Source of the DNA: an uncultured Bacteroidales bacterium
Lineage (GTDB): Bacteria; Bacteroidota; Bacteroidia; Bacteroidales; UBA932
DNA: 6,286 nucleotides
Reading direction: 5' to 3'
Assembly: GCA_900322025.1 (NCBI GenBank)
Contig: ONYJ01000012.1
Location: forward strand, 1-6,286
The notes under the pieces were generated by a model. The model saw nothing but the letters and a program-made list of their open reading frames with translations, ran no database searches and was not told the DNA's origin. Numbering within the stretch: the stretch's first letter is position 1; each line of letters opens with the position of its first letter. Below are positions 1 through 6,286 of this stretch, piece after piece. The translations under genes and the position numbers were made by a program.

Positions 1-2010
1 ACAGATACCGTTTATACTATAGGTCTTACCCCTAATAGGATAGATGCAGCTTCGTTTATGGGAGTTGCCAGAGATTTGAGCGCTTGGCTTAGGCTTAATG
101 GATTAGGAGGGGAGCTTACTTTCCCTTCTGTTGAGAATTTGCAGATTCCGGAAAAAGATAATGGGGCTGTGCAGATTGTTGTAAAACAGCCGGAAGCCGC
201 CCCTCGTTATAGCGGCCTTACAATCAAAGGCATTTCGGTAAAGGAATCGCCGGAGTGGATGAAAAAGAAACTACTGAGTGTGGGCTTTAGGCCGATAAAC
301 AATATAGTAGATATTACGAACTATGTTCTGATAGAAACCGGTAATCCTATGCATGCCTTTGATGTAGCGCATATTAAAGGCAATAAGATAGTGGTGGATT
401 TTTGTGCAGAAGGAACTTCTTTTACAACCTTGGATGGTGTGGAGCGCAAACTGTCTTGCCAAGATTTAATGATATGCAATGCGGAGGAGCCTATGTGCAT
501 GGCCGGAGTTTTTGGCGGATTAGAAAGCGGAGTAAAAATGTCGGATGGCGGTAGTGCCGGTACTACATCGGTGTTCTTGGAAAGCGCCTATTTCAATCCT
601 GTATTTATACGCAAAACATCAAAACGGCATGGCCTTAAAACAGAGGCAAGTTTCAGATATGAAAGAGGTTGTGATGTAGAAATGGTTCCTTATGCTTTAA
701 GAAGAGCAGCAATGCTTGTGTTGGAATTGGCTGGAGGAGAAATCGTAGGTCCGGTGCAGGATGTGCAGCTAAAACCAGCTGAGAAGAAGGTTGTTGAGCT
801 GGATTTTGCGCGTATGGAGGCTCTTATGGGCTTTAAGATGGGCGGCAGTAAAATTCGGGAGATTCTGGGGTATCTCGATATGGAATTTGTAAGCGAGTCT
901 GAGACGGGTTGTATTGTTAAGGTTCCTACATATAGGGTAGATGTTTATAGAGAGTGCGATATAGTTGAGGATATACTGAGAATCTATGGATACAACAATG
1001 TTCCGTTGCCGGATAGTATAAAATGCTCGGTAAATGTATCTCCTCATCCAGATCCGGAAAAAATACGTAAGGCTGCTTGCGAAACCTTGACAGCCAACGG
1101 TTTTATGGAGATGATGAACAACTCCCTGTCTAAGAGTGCATACTATGAAGATTTGAAAACATTTCCGGCGGATAATCTTGTAATGATCTGTAACCCTCTG
1201 AGCTCTGATTTGAACTGTATGCGTCAGACTCTGCTTCTCAATGGATTGGAAGTGGTTGCATATAATATCAATCGTCAGGAGAATATGCTAAAACTATATG
1301 AGTTTGGTAATGTGTATTCTTTCAAGAAAGATTATGTTAAGCCGGAAGACGAAAGAAGCTCTCTAAAGGCTTATGCCGAGCAGCCTAAGCTATCGCTGTT
1401 TGTAACCGGTGAGGGACTAAAGAGCTGGAGAAGCAAAACAGTAAGCGGAGATTATTTTTCTCTGAAAGGATATGTGGAGCTACTCTTGAAGAAATTTGGC
1501 ATTGAGATTAAAGACTTGGATTATGAAGGGGCTCCTTCAGATATTTTTTCAGAAGGCCTTACATATAAACTTAAATCCAATGGTAAAGAGATTGTAGTTA
1601 TAGGTGCAGTAAGAGAGCGGCTGGCAAAGAAATTTGGTGTTAAACAGAAGGTTTATGCTGCTGAATTCAGCTGGGATGTGTTGCTGAATAAAGTAAAGAG
1701 GAATACAGTTAGATTTTCTGAACTTCCGCGATATCCTGAGGTTAGAAGAGATTTTGCCTTGCTGTTGGATTATCAGGTGCCTTTTGCTGCCCTCAGAGAC
1801 ACAGCTTATCAGACAGAGAAAAAGTTATTGAAGAACATAATTTTGTTTGATGTTTATACAGGCGACAAGATACCGCAAGGTAAGAAACAGTATGCAATTA
1901 GCTTCTACCTTCAAGACCTAGATAAGACTCTTACAGACAAGGCTGTAGATGCTATAATGGACAAGCTTCTAAGAGTCTTCAAAGAAAAATTCGGAGCGGA
2001 ATTACGATAA
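1..2010 (+). CDS. pheT: Phenylalanyl-tRNA synthetase beta subunit, 5'-truncated by window edge
   Basis: Beta chain of the cytoplasmic alpha2-beta2 enzyme that charges tRNA(Phe). The alpha chain holds the aminoacylation site; beta supplies tRNA binding and the site that hydrolyses mischarged Tyr-tRNA(Phe). The reading frame is open from base 1 and begins inside the conserved GLTPNR motif, so the ATG at 58 is internal. 669 residues are visible; against a usual length of about 800, roughly 150 N-terminal residues (including the EMAP/OB-fold tRNA-binding domain) lie off the window. In order: the B3/B4 editing domain (about 200-740) with HAFD (His at 352-354), GVFGG (505-519), FLESAYFNP and FRYERG (652-669); the B5 domain (about 787-1020) ending DILRIYGYNNVP; the catalytic-like core; and the C-terminal FDX-ACB anticodon-binding domain from about 1711 (RFSELPRYPEVRRDFA). 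No frameshift or missing motif is visible. It is first of three closely packed + strand genes. Confidence 0.97.
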   Translation, partial: TDTVYTIGLTPNRIDAASFMGVARDLSAWLRLNGLGGELTFPSVENLQIPEKDNGAVQIVVKQPEAAPRYSGLTIKGISVKESPEWMKKKLLSVGFRPINNIVDITNYVLIETGNPMHAFDVAHIKGNKIVVDFCAEGTSFTTLDGVERKLSCQDLMICNAEEPMCMAGVFGGLESGVKMSDGGSAGTTSVFLESAYFNPVFIRKTSKRHGLKTEASFRYERGCDVEMVPYALRRAAMLVLELAGGEIVGPVQDVQLKPAEKKVVELDFARMEALMGFKMGGSKIREILGYLDMEFVSESETGCIVKVPTYRVDVYRECDIVEDILRIYGYNNVPLPDSIKCSVNVSPHPDPEKIRKAACETLTANGFMEMMNNSLSKSAYYEDLKTFPADNLVMICNPLSSDLNCMRQTLLLNGLEVVAYNINRQENMLKLYEFGNVYSFKKDYVKPEDERSSLKAYAEQPKLSLFVTGEGLKSWRSKTVSGDYFSLKGYVELLLKKFGIEIKDLDYEGAPSDIFSEGLTYKLKSNGKEIVVIGAVRERLAKKFGVKQKVYAAEFSWDVLLNKVKRNTVRFSELPRYPEVRRDFALLLDYQVPFAALRDTAYQTEKKLLKNIILFDVYTGDKIPQGKKQYAISFYLQDLDKTLTDKAVDAIMDKLLRVFKEKFGAELR

Positions 2011-2020
2011 ACAGACATAT

Positions 2021-2698
2021 ATGAAAAAGATTTTATTTGCATTAGCCTGTATATTGTCTATGGTTGCTTGTAAGCAAAACGGCGAGCAGACTAAAGAAAA
2101 GGTTGAAGATCCTGCTACCATCTCTGAAGTTCCAAAAGCGGCTTTAGAAGAAGCATTGCCGGCAGAAGAGGTTAAACATGAGTACTTCTCTCAGGATTTA
2201 GCTACATTCGAACTTTATGGGCGGGTTCAATCCGTTACATACACTCAGGAACATAGCTTTCCGATTACCGTGCAGTTCAACGATACGGGGAATGTTACTG
2301 CAATCGTCAGGGTAGTTAGTGAGGTAGAAAAAGAAAATGCTGAATTCCAGTACAATAACGTCAAGCAAATTGAGTATATACGCTTTGAGTCTGATTCTCC
2401 TTGGGTAACTCTTCTCGGTTATGAAGAAGGAGATGGGTTCAAGGCTCCGCGCACCTATACCTCCTCCAATCAGGTAGGTAATTACATAGAAGAAACCTAT
2501 CATCGCGATTCCAAGGGGCTTGTTACTAATGTAGAACTACAGGAGGTTGTGCATTTTGGTACAGTAGAAAACAACGAGCCTGTTAGCATAGAATTTTCTG
2601 ATTTTGACAAGAAAGGCAACTGGTTGAAATGCACCATAAAGCATGGTGATACGGCTTTTGTTAAAGTGCGTACTATTACGTATTTTTCTGATAAATAG
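2021..2698 (+). CDS. Hypothetical lipoprotein (signal peptidase II type), YD/GNW-repeat-like
   Basis: A 225-aa protein I cannot assign to a named function. The N-terminus MKKILFALACILSMVAC is a lipoprotein signal peptide with Cys17 as the lipidated residue, so the mature protein should be membrane-anchored and periplasmic or surface-facing. Residues about 18-55 form a charged linker rich in Glu, Ala and Lys. The rest looks like a beta-rich domain: LYGRVQSVTY (65-74), FNDTGNV (86-92), then FDKKGNW (195-201) leading to RTITYF (217-222). From memory, the spacing 'L.G.V.SV ... F...GN ... D.KGNW ... R.I.Y' recalls Bacteroidota proteins with degenerate RHS/YD-like strands; that is inference by eye. 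The start lies 10 nt after the pheT stop with no obvious Shine-Dalgarno site, and the stop is 4 nt before the GH18 gene, so co-transcription with both is likely. Confidence 0.85.
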   Translation: MKKILFALACILSMVACKQNGEQTKEKVEDPATISEVPKAALEEALPAEEVKHEYFSQDLATFELYGRVQSVTYTQEHSFPITVQFNDTGNVTAIVRVVSEVEKENAEFQYNNVKQIEYIRFESDSPWVTLLGYEEGDGFKAPRTYTSSNQVGNYIEETYHRDSKGLVTNVELQEVVHFGTVENNEPVSIEFSDFDKKGNWLKCTIKHGDTAFVKVRTITYFSDK

Positions 2699-2702
2699 AG
2701 AT

Positions 2703-3983
2703 ATGTATAAGTTTTTATTAACTGCTGCGCTTTCACTGGCTTTATTGAGCTGTGGAAGCAATACCTCACGTGATATTCAGAATAGCAGCAATACACTTTC
2801 TGTTGTGGTGGCATACGTTAGTGGGGGGCAAAATAAACCATTGCCTGATTTTGACAAGGTTACTCATATTGATTATGCTTTTGGATGGATAGACTCAACT
2901 TTTGCCAAAGTGGAGATAGAGAATCCAGAGCGTTTTGAGCATATCGCTGAACTTAAAAATGAGTATAACAGACTGTCGGGCAGAAAGGTATTTATGCAGC
3001 TTTCTATAGGAGGTTGGGGAAGTGGCAGGTTCAGCGAAATGGTTGCCGATAGCATTCTTCGCCATTCTTTTGTGGCATCTTGCAAAGCGATTGTTAAAGA
3101 ATATGGCATAGATGGGATAGACTTAGACTGGGAATATCCTTCAAGTGGGGTGGCAGGTATATCGTCTGCGCCTGAGGATGTAGCTAATTTTACATTGTTG
3201 GTAAAAGAACTAAGAGAGGCATTAGGGGAAGATAAACTACTCACAATTGCAACTATTTCTACAGCGAGGTTTATAGATTTTAAGGCCGTAGATCCATATA
3301 TAGACTTTTATAATATAATGAGTTACGATATGGCAGTAGCTCCTTTTCATCATTCGCCTCTAAAACGCTTTGAAGCAACCTTGCTGAGAGATACATTTAT
3401 TGAGAATCTGAAAAGCGGGGATGGGCTTATGGATTATCCGTCTGATACTGCCGTAGCTCAGCAGTATGGGCTGATGTACAAGACCCCCGTTGTTCTTAGC
3501 CGAGAGTATTTTAGGCAGTACATTGCAAAGCAGGGTGGAGGACAGGTTCCGGAAGAGAGCGCCATAGCAGGGCAGTGTACAACAGAAGAAGCTGTTATGA
3601 TGCATATTATAGCAGGATTAGATGTATCTAAATTAGTTTTAGGTATGCCTTTTTACGGCAAATCGGGTGGGGGAGTGCAGTATCCTTTCCAGCAGCAATT
3701 TGAGCAAAAAGGTGAGACTGGGGAGGGATATTCTCTTGTATGGGACGAGATTGCACAGGTTCCTTATGTTGCCGATGCTTCAGGGGCTTTGGTTTTCGGT
3801 TTTGAAAATCAGCAATCCATACGGGCAAAATGCCGATTTGCCAAAGAACATAAACTACTGGGAGTGATGTATTGGGAGTATTGTATAGATGCCGGCAGAC
3901 CAGAGGCAGACACCCTAAAGCCAAATATGCTATCAAGAAACAGCCTTATAGATGCAGTGGCTGAAGAAATACTGAACCATTAA
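2703..3983 (+). CDS. Glycoside hydrolase family 18 lipoprotein (chitinase-like)
   Basis: Predicted to cleave beta-1,4-N-acetylglucosamine linkages by the retaining, substrate-assisted GH18 mechanism; chitin, chito-oligosaccharides or a related GlcNAc glycan could be the substrate. The ATG at 2703 is chosen because it gives a clean lipoprotein signal (MYKFLLTAALSLALLSC, lipidated Cys17). The upstream in-frame ATG at 2643 would add 20 residues and overlap the previous gene. The 426-aa protein shows the TIM-barrel landmarks: LSIGGWG (100-106), the catalytic DGIDLDWE (137-144, acid Glu144), NIMSYDM (204-210), HHSPL (216-220), LVLGMPFYGK (311-320) and GVMYWEY (387-393, floor Trp391). A short chitinase-insertion-like segment (about 340-370) includes YSLVWDEIAQVPYVAD. 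Unusual is about 70 extra residues (222-291) between strands beta6 and beta7. All catalytic residues are present, so activity is expected. An endo-beta-N-acetylglucosaminidase is a less likely alternative because MxYD and the insertion segment resemble chitinases. Confidence 0.93.
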   Translation: MYKFLLTAALSLALLSCGSNTSRDIQNSSNTLSVVVAYVSGGQNKPLPDFDKVTHIDYAFGWIDSTFAKVEIENPERFEHIAELKNEYNRLSGRKVFMQLSIGGWGSGRFSEMVADSILRHSFVASCKAIVKEYGIDGIDLDWEYPSSGVAGISSAPEDVANFTLLVKELREALGEDKLLTIATISTARFIDFKAVDPYIDFYNIMSYDMAVAPFHHSPLKRFEATLLRDTFIENLKSGDGLMDYPSDTAVAQQYGLMYKTPVVLSREYFRQYIAKQGGGQVPEESAIAGQCTTEEAVMMHIIAGLDVSKLVLGMPFYGKSGGGVQYPFQQQFEQKGETGEGYSLVWDEIAQVPYVADASGALVFGFENQQSIRAKCRFAKEHKLLGVMYWEYCIDAGRPEADTLKPNMLSRNSLIDAVAEEILNH

Positions 3984-4047
3984 ACTTCTGCAGAATTTAC
4001 GGGCTCGGTATCAGGCAGTATTTGCTTCGGTATAAGTTTTACTGTTA
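3984..4047. other. Spacer between two convergent operons
   Basis: This 64-nt spacer separates the GH18 stop (TAA, 3981-3983) from the deoC stop (TGA on the minus strand, 4050-4048). It holds a perfect 10-bp palindrome, TTCTGCAGAA at 3986-3995, with no loop to speak of, and a 7-nt direct repeat TCGGTAT at 4005-4011 and 4027-4033. I see no GC-rich hairpin followed by a T-tract on either strand, so an intrinsic terminator is not supported. Termination could be Rho-dependent, or the transcripts may overlap. Confidence 0.6.
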
Positions 4048-4941
4048 TCAATAGAATTTTACGGTAGTGCCTTCGAGCGATGTTAGAATCTTGTTGGCAA
4101 GGCTACTTGCTCCTATTCTGAAATATTTTGGCGAAAGCTGTTCTTTGCCAAGAATCTTCTCTACTATAGTGAGATACAAAATAGCATCTTCTGAGGTGGA
4201 AATTCCTCCGGCAGGCTTAAAGCCTCTTCTTGCACCAGTTTTTTCCATGAATGCTTTAAGACATTTGCACATGGTTAAGGCTGCTATTGGAGTTGCACTC
4301 GGTTCTTGTTTGCCGGTGGAGGTTTTGATGAAATCTGCACCGCATTCGAGGGCAAGAAATGAAGCTGCTGCAATTGCCTCTATGCCTTCTTGAAGGGTAG
4401 GGAAGTTGGTTTGCAGGGCACCGCTTTCGAGAATCACTTTAAGTGTTTTGCCTTCTGTAGCTTGCCTAAGCAGCTTTAGCTCTCTTGCGCAAGCATCTAA
4501 ATTGCCGTTAATAAAAGAGTTGTGAGGCAGCACTATATCTATCTCGGTAGCTCCCTCTTCTATGGCATGCCTTGTTTCAAGTTCTTTTACATCCAACCAA
4601 CTCTGCGATGATGGGAAGCAGGCAGAAACCGTGGTAATACCAACTTCTTTTTCTTTGAGGGTGGCTCTAACAATCTTTGCGAAGTTAGGATAGACACAGA
4701 CAGATGCCGGTAGTGGATATTGTGGATAGGTGGCTTTGAAGTGGTTTACTTTATTTGTGAAGGATTCTATGAACTCTGGGGTATCCGAAGTATGAAGACT
4801 TGTTAAGTCTATAGCCCCCAAAGCTACTTTCAAGTTATCTGCACTACAGTTTGATTTTGCCTCTTCTTTAATTTTAATAATCTCTTTTTCAAACTCTTCT
4901 GCGTTGAGGTGGAGGTTGTATTTAGTTAAAAACTCTTTCAT
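4048..4941 (-). CDS. deoC: Deoxyribose-phosphate aldolase (class I)
   Basis: Catalyses reversible cleavage of 2-deoxy-D-ribose 5-phosphate to acetaldehyde and glyceraldehyde 3-phosphate, the last step of deoxynucleoside catabolism, in the cytoplasm. The 297-aa sequence matches the E. coli-type enzyme throughout: AIDLTSL (43-49), SVCVYPNF (80-87), EIDIVLP (133-139), FIKTSTGK (204-211), GFKPAGGIST (240-249) and FRIGASSL (274-281). By motif position the Schiff-base lysine is Lys206 (E. coli Lys167), the second active-site lysine is Lys242 (Lys201), and Asp135 and Cys82 correspond to Asp102 and Cys47. The last residue is Tyr297, like the catalytically important C-terminal Tyr259 of E. coli. It is about 40 residues longer than the 259-aa E. 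coli enzyme, mostly as a charged helical-looking N-terminus. The start is 26 nt after the dtd stop, so it is probably last in that operon. No deoA or deoD lies in the window. Confidence 0.97.
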   Translation of the reverse strand: MKEFLTKYNLHLNAEEFEKEIIKIKEEAKSNCSADNLKVALGAIDLTSLHTSDTPEFIESFTNKVNHFKATYPQYPLPASVCVYPNFAKIVRATLKEKEVGITTVSACFPSSQSWLDVKELETRHAIEEGATEIDIVLPHNSFINGNLDACARELKLLRQATEGKTLKVILESGALQTNFPTLQEGIEAIAAASFLALECGADFIKTSTGKQEPSATPIAALTMCKCLKAFMEKTGARRGFKPAGGISTSEDAILYLTIVEKILGKEQLSPKYFRIGASSLANKILTSLEGTTVKFY

Positions 4942-4967
4942 AAATCAGCGTTGTAATATCTTTATAA

Positions 4968-5441
4968 TTATTCTCTGTTTTTACTGTCTAACAAGATGGT
5001 AACCGGTCCGTCGTTGAGCAGTTCTACCTTCATATCGGCTCCAAATTCTCCGGTGGCTACTTTTCTGGGAGCTGTGGAGGGCTCTGAATTTAGAGCACAT
5101 TCGAGCCTTTTTACAAATTCTTCATATAGGGGAATGGAGATTTCTGCCTTAGCCGCTTTTATATATGAAGGCCGATTGCCTTTAGCCGTCTGAGCCATTA
5201 GGGTAAACTGGCTAACCACCATTATTTCACCTCCATTACTCAAGACGGATATATTCATTACTCCGTTGGAATCGTCAAAAATTCTGAGATTAACTATTTT
5301 CTTTACGAGATAGTCTATGTCTTCTGTAGAATCGTCTTCTGCAATTCCAAGTAGCACCAACATACCGGCACCGATTTTAGATTTAACAGTGCCGTTTATA
5401 GTTACGCTACAGTGTTTAGTTCTCTGTACAACGGCTCTCAT
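4968..5441 (-). CDS. dtd: D-aminoacyl-tRNA deacylase
   Basis: Cytoplasmic homodimeric proofreading enzyme that hydrolyses D-amino acids (and glycine mischarged on tRNA(Ala)) from tRNA, keeping D-residues out of proteins. The 157-aa length fits the family (about 145-155). Clear signatures are the N-terminal MRAVVQR, VSQFTLMA (76-83), GNRPSY (88-93) and the C-terminal ELLNDGPVTI (140-149), where Gly145-Pro146 is the cross-subunit Gly-cisPro dipeptide that rejects L-amino acids. The start ATG overlaps the stop of the upstream radical SAM gene as ATGA, which supports this start and suggests translational coupling. No truncation or missing motif is seen. The deoC gene follows after 26 nt. Confidence 0.97.
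   Translation of the reverse strand: MRAVVQRTKHCSVTINGTVKSKIGAGMLVLLGIAEDDSTEDIDYLVKKIVNLRIFDDSNGVMNISVLSNGGEIMVVSQFTLMAQTAKGNRPSYIKAAKAEISIPLYEEFVKRLECALNSEPSTAPRKVATGEFGADMKVELLNDGPVTILLDSKNRE
5438..5441 (-). promoter_or_regulatory. ATGA stop-start overlap (translational coupling)
   Basis: On the minus strand the four bases ATGA contain both the dtd start (ATG, 5441-5439) and the radical SAM gene stop (TGA, 5440-5438). The bases just upstream on that strand are A-rich (GTAGATAAAAT) without a Shine-Dalgarno core, so ribosome re-initiation from the upstream gene is a likely way for dtd to be translated. Confidence 0.75.
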
Positions 5442-6256
5442 ATTTTATCTACTTCTGCCGGTTCTCCGTTTATGCTTATCTTAAAACCTTCTGCTATAAG
5501 CGGATGTGCTATTTTATGCATTTCTTCTATTGAGGCTTTTATCAGCCCTTTAGCAGGGGTGTCTCTGTCTAATGTGTACATCATTATCTGCCTTGGTTCA
5601 AGTTGCCTTGCAACTTTTCTCCACTTCTCTGCAAGGTTGGCATTAGTGCAATCTATATCTATAATTTTTCCTGTTTTAGGATCTTCTGCCTTGCCTTTGA
5701 AAAATATGGTTTGAAGTATAAACTGCCCGTTGAATTTTTTTAGGTTTTCTATTGTTTGGCTCAGACTGTATTTTTTTCCCGGTCTGTTAATGGCTCTTAT
5801 ATATGCCAAATCTGCTGAATCTATTTTCAGAATCGGATTATCCACCTTCATAAGAGCCAGCCTTATGTTCTCATTGTCTATTGTAGATGCATTGCTGAGT
5901 ACAGATACCTTGGCTCCTTTTAGATAGCGGTCTCTTATGCGTATGGTTATATCTATAATTTTGGCAAATTCCGGATGTATGGTGGGTTCTCCATTGCCGG
6001 AGAATGTAATAGAATCTACTTTTGTGCCTTTTTCATCAAGTTCTTTAGCTTTAGCAGCAAGGGCTTCTTCTACTTGTTCGGCTGTTGGTATGTGTTTATC
6101 TTGGGTGTGGTCTTTATTCCAACCGCACTCGCAGTATATACAGTCGAAGGTGCAGATTTTACCATGTTCCGGTAATAGGTTGATGCCAAGTGATGCTCCC
6201 AACCGGCGGCTATGTATCGGGCCTATTATCAAAGATTCAAATAACTTTGTAGCCAT
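5438..6256 (-). CDS. Radical SAM protein, COG0731 (TYW1-like) family
   Basis: A 272-aa radical SAM enzyme. Near the N-terminus GPIHSRRLGASLGINLLP (12-29) precedes the cluster motif CTFDCIYC (35-42), whose Cys35, Cys39 and Cys42 (codons within 6131-6154) would bind the [4Fe-4S] cluster that cleaves S-adenosylmethionine. FSGNGEPT (85-92) is the GGE-type SAM-binding strand; VLSNAS (119-124), ILKIDSA (142-148) and IMMYTLDRDTPAKGL (224-238) follow as later barrel strands. Databases often label this family 'wyosine base formation' because archaeal TYW1 makes 4-demethylwyosine on tRNA(Phe). This protein has no cysteine in residues 1-34 (the others are Cys44 and Cys203), so the second cluster of true TYW1 enzymes seems absent and the substrate is unknown. 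The start at 6256 gives the usual N-terminus. It is the first gene of the visible minus-strand operon; a promoter, if adjacent, would lie at or beyond the window edge. Confidence 0.9.
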   Translation of the reverse strand: MATKLFESLIIGPIHSRRLGASLGINLLPEHGKICTFDCIYCECGWNKDHTQDKHIPTAEQVEEALAAKAKELDEKGTKVDSITFSGNGEPTIHPEFAKIIDITIRIRDRYLKGAKVSVLSNASTIDNENIRLALMKVDNPILKIDSADLAYIRAINRPGKKYSLSQTIENLKKFNGQFILQTIFFKGKAEDPKTGKIIDIDCTNANLAEKWRKVARQLEPRQIMMYTLDRDTPAKGLIKASIEEMHKIAHPLIAEGFKISINGEPAEVDKI

Positions 6257-6261
6257 ATTTA

Positions 6262-6286
6262 TATTCTGTTACGTGTTATTCTGTTA
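6262..6286 (-). repeat. 10-nt direct repeat upstream of the radical SAM gene
   Basis: Read on the minus strand, TAACAGAATA occurs twice, at 6286-6277 and 6271-6262, separated by 5 nt (ACACG) and ending 5 nt before the ATG at 6256. The 15-nt period is not a helical turn. The repeat could be an operator half-site pair or chance in AT-rich leader DNA. The window ends at the outer copy, so further copies cannot be seen. I do not see the Bacteroidota -33/-7 promoter pair (TTTG / TAnnTTTG) in the 30 nt available. Confidence 0.45.

Noticed and set aside
58..60. ATG at 58 as the start of PheT
   Set aside because: The same frame is open back to base 1 and already encodes the conserved GLTPNR motif, so the gene begins off the window.
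2643..2702. Upstream in-frame ATG extending the GH18 protein by 20 residues
   Set aside because: It would overlap the preceding gene by 56 nt and place extra sequence before a complete lipoprotein signal peptide; the ATG at 2703 fits better.
2198..2814. Minus-strand open frames over the lipoprotein gene (2198-2503, 2500-2814, 2537-2761)
   Set aside because: Mutually overlapping and antisense to a gene with a clear signal peptide; no support as genes.
2873..3936. Minus-strand open frames across the GH18 gene (2873-3244, 3360-3605, 3628-3936)
   Set aside because: They overlap conserved GH18 motifs on the other strand and show no domain-like sequence or start context.
4013..4027. Possible short hairpin AGGCA-GTATT-TGCTT in the convergent spacer
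   Set aside because: Only a five-pair stem with a G-T wobble and no following T-tract; too weak for a terminator.
4067..4393. 108-codon open frame on the + strand inside deoC
   Set aside because: Fully antisense to a well-supported aldolase gene, with no recognisable protein features.
5412..6175. Several + strand open frames (5412-5714, 5730-5927, 5975-6175), partly hydrophobic
   Set aside because: Antisense to dtd and the radical SAM gene; the hydrophobic look is a by-product of reading the opposite strand of a conserved coding sequence.
1..6286. CRISPR arrays, tRNA/rRNA genes, insertion sequences, phage or defence genes
   Set aside because: No regularly spaced repeats, no tRNA-like cloverleaf, no transposase or integrase motifs were seen; coding genes account for almost all of the sequence.

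Overview
The window looks like ordinary chromosomal DNA from a member of the Bacteroidota, probably Bacteroidales. The grounds are two short lipoprotein signal peptides, start codons preceded by A/T-rich sequence instead of a strong Shine-Dalgarno site, and the protein style: a PheT with the Bacteroidota look, a lipoprotein of the 'GNW' repeat type, and a radical SAM protein with a CxxxCxxCEC motif. The genus cannot be fixed from this sequence. Genes fill almost the whole window, which holds no RNA genes, insertion sequences, CRISPR arrays or phage genes.

Left half, + strand (1-3983): the 3' part of pheT (phenylalanyl-tRNA synthetase beta chain, cut by the left edge), then 10 nt later a 225-aa lipoprotein of unknown function, then 4 nt later a 426-aa lipoprotein glycoside hydrolase of family GH18 (chitinase-like) with an intact catalytic motif. 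The tight spacing suggests one transcript, so a housekeeping tRNA synthetase gene appears to carry two envelope lipoproteins behind it.

Right half, - strand (6256 down to 4048): a COG0731-type radical SAM protein, dtd (D-aminoacyl-tRNA deacylase) and deoC (deoxyribose-phosphate aldolase). The first two overlap by 4 nt (ATGA) and the last pair is 26 nt apart, so this is also very likely one operon. It mixes tRNA-linked functions (Dtd proofreading, and a radical SAM family annotated by homology to a tRNA-modification enzyme) with deoxynucleoside catabolism.

The two operons converge on a 64-nt spacer (3984-4047) in which I see no strong intrinsic terminator. I found no clearly new multi-gene system. 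The points most worth a second look are an in-frame insertion of about 70 residues in the GH18 barrel, the uncharacterised radical SAM gene coupled to dtd and lacking the second iron-sulfur cluster cysteines expected of a true wyosine synthase, and the pheT-lipoprotein-GH18 arrangement.
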